NCBI GenBank assembly: GCA_011046015.1 | Contig: DSBO01000034.1 | Location: forward strand, 1 to 22,023 | From: Thioalkalivibrio sp. | Lineage (GTDB): Bacteria > Pseudomonadota > Gammaproteobacteria > SpSt-1174 | Reading direction: 5' to 3' | Length of the DNA: 22,023 nt | In this document: piece by piece, positions 7,727 to 14,769 of the stretch | Layout of the letters: each line of letters starts with the position of its first letter | Numbering within the stretch: position 1 is the first letter of the stretch | Made by a program: the position numbers and the translations under genes | Notes under the pieces: model-generated | The model's input: only the letters and a program-made list of their open reading frames with translations | The model's database searches: none | What the model was told of the DNA's origin: nothing

Positions 7727-8173
7727 TCAGGCGGACGGGACCTGCAGCCAGAAGGTAACGGGGCCGTCGTTGACCAGCCGCACCTGCATGTCGGCGCCGA
7801 ACACCCCGGCCGCCACCCGCGGGTGCGCGGCCCGCGCGCGGGCCAGCAATGCGTCGAACAGGTGGCGGCCGTGCGCGGGCTCGGCCGCCGGGGTGAAACT
7901 CGGGCGCATGCCCTTGCGCGTATCGGCGGCGAGGGTGAACTGCGGCACCAGCAGCAGCCCGCCGCCGGTGTCGGCCAGGGAGCGGTTCATGCGCCCCTCG
8001 GCGTCCGCGAAGACCCGGTAGCCCAGCAGGCGTTCCAGCAGCCGATCCGCCTGGGCCTCGGTGTCACCCCGTTCCACCCCCACCAGCACCAGCAGGCCGG
8101 CCTCGATGGCGCCGACGGTCTCGCCCTCCACGGTCACACTCGCCGTGGTGACGCGCTGCAACAGGCCGATCAT
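7727..8173 (-). CDS. dtd: D-aminoacyl-tRNA deacylase Dtd
   Basis: Homodimeric proofreading enzyme that frees D-amino acids (and glycine) mischarged on tRNA. The 148-residue protein begins MIGLLQRVTTASVTVEGE and has the active-site motif PQFTLAADTRKGMRPSF (77-93) with Thr80, and the cross-subunit NDGPVTFW (135-142) with the Gly137-Pro138 pair. E. coli Dtd has SQFT where this protein has PQFT; the threonine is kept. The ATG overlaps the iminopeptidase stop by 4 nt (ATGA), so the two are co-translated. Length matches the family. Confidence 0.95.
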   Translation of the reverse strand: MIGLLQRVTTASVTVEGETVGAIEAGLLVLVGVERGDTEAQADRLLERLLGYRVFADAEGRMNRSLADTGGGLLLVPQFTLAADTRKGMRPSFTPAAEPAHGRHLFDALLARARAAHPRVAAGVFGADMQVRLVNDGPVTFWLQVPSA

Positions 8174-9138
8174 GCCGGCGGCACGGCCCGCACGCCCAGG
8201 CGATCGGCGACGTCGATGGTGGCCTCGACCAGGGCGCGGGTGATGCCGGGTTCGCTCGCCGCATGGCCGGCCGTGTCGATGACGCGCAGGTCCGCCACGG
8301 GCCAGGCGCGATGCAGGGCCCAGGCCTGGTCGATGGGGCAGATCACGTCGTAACGGCCATGCACGATCACGCCCGGGATCCCGGCCAGGCGGTGCGCGTC
8401 GCGCAGCAGCTGGTCGGGCTCGAGGAAGGCGTGATTGACGAAGTAGTGGCACTCGATGCGGGCGAGACTCAGGGCCACGTACGGATCGTCGAAGTGGGCG
8501 ACCACGGACGGGCTTTCCACCAGCGTCGCGGTCCGCCCCTCCCACAGCGACCAGGCCTTGGCCGCCGCCATGCGAGCGACCTCATCATCGCCGGTCAGCC
8601 GCCGGTGGTAGGCATGCAGCAGGTCCTGGCGCTCGGCGGGCGGAATCGGTTCGAGAAAGGCCTCCCACAGATCGGGGAACAGACGGCTCGCACCCTCCTG
8701 GTAGAACCAGTGGATGTCCTGGTCGCGGCAGAGGAAGATGCCGCGCAGGATGAGCCCCAGCGTGCGCTCGGGATGCGTCTCGGCATAGGCCAGGCCCAGC
8801 GTCGAGCCCCAGGAACCGCCAAAAACCACCCAGCGGTCGATGCCCAGCTGCGCGCGAATGACCTCGAGATCGGCGACCAGATCCTGGGTGGTGTTGTGTT
8901 CCAGGGCCGCATGCGGCGTGGAACGCCCGCACCCCCGCTGGTCGAACAGCACGATGCGGTAGGCCTGCGGGTCGAAGAAGCGCCGGTGATAGGACTCGCA
9001 GCCGCTGCCGGGACCGCCGTGCAGGAACACGACGGGCAGCCCCTCGGGGTTGCCACACTCCTCCACGTACAGGCGGTGGCCGTGCGCCACCGCCAGGTGC
9101 GTGCTGTAGTTGGGCCGAATATCCGGATAGAGCGTCAT
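8170..9138 (-). CDS. pip: Proline iminopeptidase (alpha/beta hydrolase, peptidase S33)
   Basis: Cytoplasmic serine peptidase that removes N-terminal proline from peptides. The 322-residue protein has the oxyanion motif HGGPG (40-44), DQRGCGRS (66-73) typical of prolyl iminopeptidases, and the nucleophile elbow GGSWGS (107-112) with Ser109. Asp264 in HGRYDVICP and His292 in DTAGHAASEP complete the triad. The WFYQEGASRLFPDLW segment of the cap domain is also characteristic. It is followed by dtd with a 4-nt overlap. Upstream, 155 nt (9139-9293) separate it from the membrane-protein gene; nothing convincing was seen there. Confidence 0.93.
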   Translation of the reverse strand: MTLYPDIRPNYSTHLAVAHGHRLYVEECGNPEGLPVVFLHGGPGSGCESYHRRFFDPQAYRIVLFDQRGCGRSTPHAALEHNTTQDLVADLEVIRAQLGIDRWVVFGGSWGSTLGLAYAETHPERTLGLILRGIFLCRDQDIHWFYQEGASRLFPDLWEAFLEPIPPAERQDLLHAYHRRLTGDDEVARMAAAKAWSLWEGRTATLVESPSVVAHFDDPYVALSLARIECHYFVNHAFLEPDQLLRDAHRLAGIPGVIVHGRYDVICPIDQAWALHRAWPVADLRVIDTAGHAASEPGITRALVEATIDVADRLGVRAVPPA

Positions 9139-9293
9139 GCCGTCGCGCCTGTCAGTTACCAGCCCCCAATCATCCTAGAAACCACGACTGAACGCACCCG
9201 CGGCTGCGTAGCGTGCCCGGCATGGCGGCTCACGGCCAGACCAAAGACACCACCACGCGATGGACCCTGACCGTGCCCGGAGCCACGCAGCGG

Positions 9294-9869
9294 TCAACCA
9301 CCGCGTTCCGGATCACGCACGGGCTCGCCCCGGAAGCCGATCGCCGCCGCGATGCCGGCGAGCAGCAGACCGAGCAGGATCAGGATCGGACCGATCCCCG
9401 TACCGAGCAGGGTCCCTGCCCAGGCGAGATCGAACAGCAGCAGGTAGAGCATGCCCGAGTGCAGCAGGGTGCCGACAATGAAGAGCCAGCTGACCGCCTG
9501 CTTGAGCCAGACGGGAACGGCCAGGAACACCAGCACCACGCCCACCGCAATGTTGAGCAGCGCCTCCAGGTTCCCATGGGCGTGCGGCCCGCTCTTGATG
9601 GTATCGATGGGTGCCCGGGCGTTGAGGCCGGTGTTCAGCGCGAGCAGGGCCTCGGCGTTGGTGCGGGCGATCTGCTCGGCCTCGAGCGTCTCCAGGGTGG
9701 CCTCGTCCATGAACCCGCCATCCACCCGCAGACGCAGGTCCGACATGGCGGCATTACGCGCCGCCTGGGCCTCGCCCACCGCATCGAACTGCGTGACCAT
9801 ATAGGGGCCGAGCGCGGCCGTGAGCACGAGGAACAGAAATCCGAACACGATGTTCTTGCGACCAACCAT
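9294..9869 (-). CDS. Hypothetical membrane protein with four predicted transmembrane segments
   Basis: Not recognised. The 191-residue protein starts MVGRKNIVFGFLFLVLTAALG, which gives an N-terminal membrane segment at about 7-25. A soluble stretch of about 70 residues follows (26-98, likely periplasmic, with acidic Glu/Ala-rich helices such as MDEATLETLEAEQ). Three closely packed hydrophobic segments then occupy about 104-122, 126-147 and 152-172, and a short charged tail ends in PVRDPERGG. The start is supported by a full Shine-Dalgarno, AAAGGAGG, 6 nt before the ATG, the strongest in the window, suggesting high translation. Upstream is the dyad at 9898-9915 that may serve this gene or the divergent RNA. 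It could be an energy-coupling or stress membrane protein, but nothing shows which. Confidence 0.8.
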   Translation of the reverse strand: MVGRKNIVFGFLFLVLTAALGPYMVTQFDAVGEAQAARNAAMSDLRLRVDGGFMDEATLETLEAEQIARTNAEALLALNTGLNARAPIDTIKSGPHAHGNLEALLNIAVGVVLVFLAVPVWLKQAVSWLFIVGTLLHSGMLYLLLFDLAWAGTLLGTGIGPILILLGLLLAGIAAAIGFRGEPVRDPERGG

Positions 9870-9897
9870 GGGATACCTCCTTTGTCGTCCCGCCCTT

Positions 9898-9915
9898 TGT
9901 AGGAATCTTCCTACA
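9898..9915. promoter_or_regulatory. Inverted repeat resembling a GacA/UvrY/LetA response-regulator box
   Basis: The 18 bases TGTAGGAATCTTCCTACA form 8-nt perfect inverted arms around a 2-nt centre. The gammaproteobacterial GacA upstream activating sequence is TGTAAG-N6-CTTACA; this site matches 10 of its 12 defined bases, and the two differences are symmetrical. It lies about 50 nt upstream of the estimated 5' end of the candidate Csr/Rsm RNA, the expected side. Alternatively it could be an operator for the minus-strand membrane-protein gene, whose ATG is 28 nt away. Confidence 0.5.
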
Positions 9916-9956
9916 TTACGTGTCTGTCATCCCCGACTGTTGAGCGTAGTCACTGC

Positions 9957-10128
9957 GTGAGAGGATGCCAGTCACTCAAGGAAGAGTGTCAGCAGGGAGG
10001 CGACCCTGCGGGGCAGGGACGGTAACGCCGCCGGGGGTGGTTCACACCACCAGGGACGCCAAGGAAACTCGCTTCAATCACCGTTGCCAGGATGGCCTGA
10101 CCCCGACCAACGGATGGTCGGGGTTTTT
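9957..10128 (+). ncRNA. Candidate CsrB/RsmZ-type CsrA-sequestering small RNA
   Basis: Such RNAs bind and titrate the translational regulator CsrA/RsmA through many GGA motifs. Here a non-coding stretch of about 170 nt holds eight GGA motifs. Five are in the exact core CARGGA of the CsrA SELEX consensus: CAAGGA at 9977 and 10060, and CAGGGA at 9993, 10014 and 10051. Several lie in hairpin loops: CACTC-AAGGAA-GAGTG (9973-9988), GCC-AGGAT-GGC (10086-10096) and the terminator loop ACGGA (10110-10114). Another hairpin, GGTGGT-TCAC-ACCACC, lies at 10036-10051. The unit ends in an intrinsic terminator and has a GacA-like box upstream. The 5' end is an estimate; no strong -10 was found. It could instead be a long attenuator leader for the downstream PP-loop gene. 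No sequence match to a named riboswitch was recognised. Confidence 0.5.
10101..10128 (+). terminator. Rho-independent terminator of the candidate small RNA
   Basis: CCCCGACCA (10101-10109) and TGGTCGGGG (10115-10123) form a perfect 9-bp stem with the 5-nt loop ACGGA, followed directly by five T. This is a textbook intrinsic terminator on the plus strand. No protein gene lies upstream of it on that strand since fnr, so it must end a non-coding transcript or attenuate the downstream gene. Confidence 0.9.
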
Positions 10129-10194
10129 CATTTTGGCCTCACGGAGAGCGCGCATCACTTGCGCCCCGGGGGTGCCGCCCGTATCTTCCTCCGC

Positions 10195-10986
10195 ATGATT
10201 ACGCCCGTCACCCCGCCCAAGTCCCTGTTGCGCCAGGTCGGCCGCGCCATTGGCGACTATCAGCTAATCCGTGACGGCGACCGCGTGCTGCTCGGCCTGT
10301 CCGGGGGCAAGGACTCGCTGTCGCTGCTGCACCTGCTGCTCCATTTTCAGCGCCGGGCGCCGATCCGTTTCGAGGTCGGCGCCGTGACGGTGGACCCGCA
10401 GTCCGAGACCTTCGACCCCTCCGTGCTCATTCCCTACATGGAGGCGCTGGGCGTGCCATATTTCTACCGGCGCGAACCCATCCTGGAGCTGGCCACCGAG
10501 CACATGGACAACGACTCCTACTGCGCCTTCTGCGCGCGGATGAAGCGCGGCACCATGTACAACACGGCACGCCGGCACGGCTACAACGCGCTGGCCCTGG
10601 CACAGCACCTGGACGACCTGGCAGAGAGCTTTCTCATGTCCGCCTTCCACGGCGGCCAACTCAAGACCATGAAGGCCCATTACGTGGTCAGGGAAGGCGA
10701 CCTGCGGGTGATCCGCCCGCTGATCTACGTGCGGGAACGCCAGACGGCCGACTTCGCGCAGGCCGCCGGGTTGCCGGTGGTGGCGGAGAGCTGCCCGGCC
10801 TGCTTCGACATGCCGACCCAGCGACAGCACATGAAGGAACTGCTGGCCGGCGAGGAGCGGGAAAACCCGCGCCTGTTCAAGAGCCTGCTCACGGCCATGC
10901 GCCCGCTGATCGAGGACGGCCTGTCCGAGGCCCTCGCCGGCGCCCGGGCGGCAGAACCGGCCGGACGCCACAGCAAGGGCGCCTGA
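10195..10986 (+). CDS. TtcA-like PP-loop ATPase (tRNA 2-thiocytidine synthetase family)
   Basis: Adenylating N-type ATP pyrophosphatase related to TtcA, which thiolates C32 of some tRNAs using a 4Fe-4S cluster. The 263-residue protein has the PP-loop SGGKDS (36-41), Cys110 and Cys113 in YCAFCARMKRGTMY, AQHLDDLAESFLMSAFHGGQLK (136-157), IRPLIYVRERQ (173-183), and Cys200 and Cys203 in ESCPACFDMPTQRQ. The fold and cysteine layout fit TtcA, but key blocks differ from classical TtcA, which to my recollection has CSxCSRLRRG, GHHRDD and a CxxCGSQ block. It may therefore be a TtcA paralogue with another tRNA substrate. The ATG at 10195 fits the conserved start; no Shine-Dalgarno is evident, and an upstream in-frame start falls inside the terminator. 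It converges on the TPR gene. Confidence 0.8.
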   Translation: MITPVTPPKSLLRQVGRAIGDYQLIRDGDRVLLGLSGGKDSLSLLHLLLHFQRRAPIRFEVGAVTVDPQSETFDPSVLIPYMEALGVPYFYRREPILELATEHMDNDSYCAFCARMKRGTMYNTARRHGYNALALAQHLDDLAESFLMSAFHGGQLKTMKAHYVVREGDLRVIRPLIYVRERQTADFAQAAGLPVVAESCPACFDMPTQRQHMKELLAGEERENPRLFKSLLTAMRPLIEDGLSEALAGARAAEPAGRHSKGA

Positions 10987-10993
10987 GCGCGAA

Positions 10994-11317
10994 TCACCCG
11001 TCGACGGCCTTTTGCGCGCGCCTGAGAAAGACCTGCATCTCCTTCGCGGCCTGTTTGTCGCCCCGTGCCTCGGCCACGGCAATCCCGCGGGCATAGACGT
11101 CCACGGCCTCGGCGGGCTCCCCCCCTTCCATGAGCGCGCGACCCAGCAGCTTCCAGGCAGCGGAGTAGTCCGGGTCGTGTTCGACGGCCCGGCGCAGGTG
11201 GGTGACGGCCGTCACCGCATCGCCGGCCTGCAGGTAGGCATTGCCCAGCGAGAAGCGGAGCATGGCGTTGTCCTGCCCCGCGGCCAGCATCTTTTCGAAG
11301 TTCTCGATCATGCCCAT
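10994..11317 (-). CDS. Small tetratricopeptide-repeat protein
   Basis: A 107-residue soluble protein with two TPR units. The first spans about 19-52 (MLRFSLGNAYLQAGDAVTAV, then HLRRAVEHDPD). The second spans about 53-86 (YSAAWKLLGRALMEGGEPAEA). A basic Ala/Gln-rich C-terminal helix follows. TPRs mediate protein-protein contact; the partner is unknown. AAGGGG about 7 nt upstream supports the ATG at 11317; a second in-frame ATG lies two codons later. It starts 3 nt after the methyltransferase stop and is the last gene of the long minus-strand run, with 7 nt between its stop and that of the converging PP-loop gene. Confidence 0.85.
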   Translation of the reverse strand: MGMIENFEKMLAAGQDNAMLRFSLGNAYLQAGDAVTAVTHLRRAVEHDPDYSAAWKLLGRALMEGGEPAEAVDVYARGIAVAEARGDKQAAKEMQVFLRRAQKAVDG

Positions 11318-11320
11318 GAC

Positions 11321-11935
11321 TTACCCCTTACGCTCCAGCGCCCGGGTTACCGCCGGGGCCTCGTCCTTCATGCCCACCAGCCAGGCCTGATCGCGCCAGC
11401 CGGCGGCGGTATCACCCACGCAACCCTCCTCACGATAGGCCAGCAGCCGCAGGCCCGCAAAAGCCCGCAGCAATTCCCCGGGTTCCAGCCGGTAGGCGGG
11501 ATTGGCGGGCCCGTGCTCGGAGACGGTCTCGCGGGTCCAGGTCTGGTAATAGAGCAGTCCGCCCGGGCGCAGGGCGGCGACCAGACAGGGAAACAGGGTA
11601 CGCTCGAGAAAATGGGCGACCACGATCACGTCGAAGGAGTCGGGCCCGGGTGGCGCGGCGACCACGTCGCGCACCCGCGCCTCGATGGGCAGACCCTCGT
11701 CGCGCGCCACAACGGCGAGCTTGTCGATGGCCACCGGCGAGAGATCCCAGGCCCGGGTGGAGAGCCCGCGCGCGGCCAGCAGCCGGGCGTTGGCCCCCAG
11801 CCCGCAGGCGAGATCCAGGGCGCTGCCGTGCGCGGGCAACAGATGCGCGTAGCTTACCAGCACTTCTGCGGGCGAGGCCGTGCCGGGATCGGCCTCTCGG
11901 TAGCGGGTGTCCCAGCGCTCCCGCGGCTCGCTCAT
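11321..11935 (-). CDS. SAM-dependent methyltransferase, class I (TehB-like)
   Basis: A 204-residue Rossmann methyltransferase. Motif I, LDLACGLGANARLLAARG (40-57), binds S-adenosylmethionine. WDLSP (63-67) is the acidic ribose contact, FDVIVVAHFLERTLFP (101-116) is motif IV, and ALRPGGLLYYQTW (121-133) is motif V. The substrate is not evident; related small-molecule methyltransferases include TehB and thiol or heavy-metalloid methylases. The start MSEPRERWDTRY shares one base with the trkH stop (TGATG); longer in-frame starts would sit inside trkH. The TPR gene follows after 3 nt. Confidence 0.85.
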   Translation of the reverse strand: MSEPRERWDTRYREADPGTASPAEVLVSYAHLLPAHGSALDLACGLGANARLLAARGLSTRAWDLSPVAIDKLAVVARDEGLPIEARVRDVVAAPPGPDSFDVIVVAHFLERTLFPCLVAALRPGGLLYYQTWTRETVSEHGPANPAYRLEPGELLRAFAGLRLLAYREEGCVGDTAAGWRDQAWLVGMKDEAPAVTRALERKG

Positions 11936-13386
11936 CAACGCCGCCAGAATGCCGGCGTGATCAGCACCAGCAGGGTGAAGATCTCCAGGCGACCCAGCAG
12001 CATGGCCACGCACAATACCCATTTCGAGAAGTCGTTGATGTCACGGTAGTGCGCGCCCACCTCCCCGAGGCCCGGACCGAGGTTGTTGATGCTCGCGGCC
12101 ACCGCCGAGAAGGCCGTCACCTGGTCGAGTCCCGAGGCCATGAGCAGGAGCATCATCACGGTGAACACTGCCACATAGGCCGAGAAGAACCCCCACACCG
12201 CCTCGATCACCTTTTCGTCCATGGGTTTGCGCCCGACCTTGACGGCCAGCTGGGCGCTGGGATGAACCAGGCGCTTGAGCTCGCGCATGCCCTGCTTGAG
12301 CAGCAGCATGAAGCGGATCACCTTGAGGCCACCGCCGGTGGAGGCGGCGCAGCCACCGATGAAGCTCACGAACAGCAGCAGCACGGGCAGGAAGCCCGGC
12401 CAGTAGTGGTAGGCGGCCGTGGTAAAGCCGGTGGTGGTGCCGATGGAGACGGCCTGAAACACGCCGTGGTGCAAGGCGCTGGCCGGGTCGCTGAAGATGC
12501 CCGTGAAGTACAGGTAGCCCGAGGTCACCACCGCCACGGCGAACAGAATGGAGAAGTAGACGCGAAACTCCGGATCGCTCGCGTAGGGTCGCAGGCTCAC
12601 ACGGCGCCAGGCGAGGAAATGCAGGGCGAAGTTCGCGCCGGAGAGCAGCATGAACACCACCGCAATCATCTCGATCAGCGGGCTGTTGAAGTATCCCATG
12701 CTGGCGTCGTGAGTGGAGAAGCCACCGATGGCCACCGTGGAGAAGGCATGGCCGATGGCATCGAAGACCTCCATGCCGGCCAGCCAGTAGGCCGTCCCGC
12801 AGGCGACGGTGAGGCCCAGATAGATGTACCACAGGGCCTTTGCCGTCTCGGTGATGCGCGGCGTGAGCTTGTTGTCCTTGACCGGGCCCGGGGTCTCGGC
12901 ACGAAACAGCTGCATGCCGCCGACACCCAGCATCGGCAGTACCGCCACGGCCAGCACGATGATGCCCATGCCCCCCATCCACTGGAGCTGCTGGCGGTAG
13001 AAGAGGATGGAATGCGGCAGATCGTCGATGCCCACGACGACGGTGGCCCCGGTGGTGGTGAGACCGGACATGGACTCGAACACCGCGTCGGTCACACTCA
13101 CTGCCAGCTCCGGAGACAGATACAGCGGCAACGCACCGGCCAGCCCCAGCACCACCCAGAACGAGACGACGACGAGGAAGCCGTCGCGCAGCCGCAGCTC
13201 CTTTCTCACCCGGCGCACCGGCAACCAGAGCAGCAGACCCGCACCGAGGATGATCAGAAAGCCGTCAAGGAAGGGCCAGACGCTGCCGTCACCGTAGATC
13301 AATCCCACCACCGCCGGCGGCAGCATGGTGAAGCTGAACACCATGAGCAGGAGACCGATGACGCGCTGGACGACGTTAAGCTGCAC
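11935..13386 (-). CDS. trkH: Trk potassium uptake system membrane subunit TrkH
   Basis: Ion-conducting subunit of the Trk system, importing K+ and gated by the TrkA ring. The 483-residue protein has the four selectivity-filter loops of the pseudo-tetramer: TTTGAT (110-115), VAIGGF (218-223), TTTGFT (317-322) and NNLGPG (434-439). Membrane helices lie between and around them, and GGCAASTGGGLKVIRF (344-359) forms the gating loop region. Length is normal for TrkH. It starts 9 nt after the trkA stop, so channel and gate are made together, and it overlaps the methyltransferase gene by one base. Confidence 0.97.
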   Translation of the reverse strand: MQLNVVQRVIGLLLMVFSFTMLPPAVVGLIYGDGSVWPFLDGFLIILGAGLLLWLPVRRVRKELRLRDGFLVVVSFWVVLGLAGALPLYLSPELAVSVTDAVFESMSGLTTTGATVVVGIDDLPHSILFYRQQLQWMGGMGIIVLAVAVLPMLGVGGMQLFRAETPGPVKDNKLTPRITETAKALWYIYLGLTVACGTAYWLAGMEVFDAIGHAFSTVAIGGFSTHDASMGYFNSPLIEMIAVVFMLLSGANFALHFLAWRRVSLRPYASDPEFRVYFSILFAVAVVTSGYLYFTGIFSDPASALHHGVFQAVSIGTTTGFTTAAYHYWPGFLPVLLLFVSFIGGCAASTGGGLKVIRFMLLLKQGMRELKRLVHPSAQLAVKVGRKPMDEKVIEAVWGFFSAYVAVFTVMMLLLMASGLDQVTAFSAVAASINNLGPGLGEVGAHYRDINDFSKWVLCVAMLLGRLEIFTLLVLITPAFWRR

Positions 13387-13395
13387 GCATGGCCC

Positions 13396-14769
13396 TCAGA
13401 AGAAGGTGATACCGACCTGGAACAGGCGCTCGACCTCGCCGATGCGTCGCTTGTCGACCAGGAACAGGATGACGTGGTCCTCGGACTCGATGACCGTGTC
13501 GTGATGCGCCATGATCACCTCCTCGCCGCGCACGATGGCGCCGATGGTGGTGCCCTGCGGCAGCTTGATCTCTTCGAGGCGCTTGCCCACCACCTTCGAG
13601 TTGGCGGGGTCACCGTGCGCCACCGCCTCGATGGCCTCGGCTGCGCCGCGACGCAGTGAATGCACCGCCACCACGTCACCACGACGCACGTGCGTGAGCA
13701 GGGCGCCGATGGTGACCTGCTGGGGCGATATGGCGATGTCGATGGTGCCGCTTTCGACCAGGTCCACGTAGCTCGGACGGTTGATCAGCGACATGACCTT
13801 GCGCGCCCCCAGACGCTTGGCCAGCATGGCGGAGAGGATGTTCGCCTCGTCGTCGTTGGTCAGGGCGCAGAACACGTCGGTGTTCTCGATGTTTTCCTCC
13901 ACCAGCAGGTCACCGTCGGCGGCATCCGCATGCAGCACGATGGCGCGGTCCAGCGTCTCGGACAGCATGCGTGACCGACGCCTGTCGCGCTCGATGAGTT
14001 TGACCTGGTAGTCGCGCTCCATCAGCTGGGCCAGCCGCCGACCGATGTTGCCGCCGCCGGCGAGCATGATGCGCTTGTAGGGCTTGTCGAGCTTGCGCAG
14101 CTCGCTGGTGACGGCGCGGATGTGTTTCTTCGCCGCGATGAAGAACACCTCGTCATCCGGCTCGATCACCGTGTGGCCCTCGGGGAGGATTGGCTTGCCG
14201 CGCCGGAAGATCGCCGCCACGCGCGCCTCGATGCCGGGCATGTGCTCGGTCAGGGCGCGCAGCTCGTTGCCCACCAGCTTGCCGCCGTAGTAGGCCTTCA
14301 CCGCGACGAGCTGCACGCGTCCATTGGCAAAGTTCAGCACCTGGAGCGCACCGGGATGCTCGATCAGGCTCTGGATGTACTCGGTGACGAGCTCCTCGGG
14401 GCTGATGAGCACGTCGATGGGCAGGGCGTCCTGGTTAAACAGGCGCTTGGCCGCGAGATACTCGGGGGCGCGCACGCGCGCGATCTTGGTCGGCGTGTGA
14501 TAGAGCGTGTAGGCGACCTGGCAGGCGATCATGTTCGTCTCGTCGGAATTGGTCACGGCGATGATCATGTCAGCATCCTCGGCCCCCGCCTGCGCCAGCA
14601 CGCTGGGGTGCGAGCCCTGCCCGACCACGGTGCGCAGATCCAGACGGTCCTGCAAGTCGTGCAGGATCTCGGGCCGCGTATCCACCAGGGTGATGTCGTT
14701 CGCCTCGCTGGCCAGGTTGTAGGCCAGCGAACTGCCCACCTGGCCCGCTCCGAGTATCAGTATCTTCAT
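13396..14769 (-). CDS. trkA: Trk potassium uptake regulatory subunit TrkA
   Basis: Cytoplasmic NAD(H)/nucleotide-binding ring protein that gates TrkH. The 457-residue protein is a duplicated RCK unit. The first Rossmann motif GAGQVGSSLA is at about 7-16 with the acidic VDTRPE. The second GGGNIGRRLAQ is at about 238-248 with IERDRRR. A TrkA-C domain follows each half (about 140-220 and 370-450). Its ATG overlaps the ntrX stop by 4 nt (ATGA), tying synthesis of this K+ regulator to the two-component pair; trkH follows after 9 nt. The def-fmt-rsmB-trkA order is also known from enteric bacteria. Confidence 0.97.
   Translation of the reverse strand: MKILILGAGQVGSSLAYNLASEANDITLVDTRPEILHDLQDRLDLRTVVGQGSHPSVLAQAGAEDADMIIAVTNSDETNMIACQVAYTLYHTPTKIARVRAPEYLAAKRLFNQDALPIDVLISPEELVTEYIQSLIEHPGALQVLNFANGRVQLVAVKAYYGGKLVGNELRALTEHMPGIEARVAAIFRRGKPILPEGHTVIEPDDEVFFIAAKKHIRAVTSELRKLDKPYKRIMLAGGGNIGRRLAQLMERDYQVKLIERDRRRSRMLSETLDRAIVLHADAADGDLLVEENIENTDVFCALTNDDEANILSAMLAKRLGARKVMSLINRPSYVDLVESGTIDIAISPQQVTIGALLTHVRRGDVVAVHSLRRGAAEAIEAVAHGDPANSKVVGKRLEEIKLPQGTTIGAIVRGEEVIMAHHDTVIESEDHVILFLVDKRRIGEVERLFQVGITFF

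Noticed and set aside
9957..10080. Possible c-di-GMP (GEMM-I) riboswitch because of GGGACGCCAAGG near 10053
   Set aside because: The conserved GGCAAACC segment and the tetraloop-receptor layout are missing; the resemblance is limited to about 10 bases.
11650..13659. Long plus-strand open frame of 669 codons antisense to the methyltransferase gene and trkH
   Set aside because: His/Gln/Arg/Gly-rich product typical of the mirror frame of GC-rich genes; no ribosome site, and the opposite strand carries strongly conserved TrkH.
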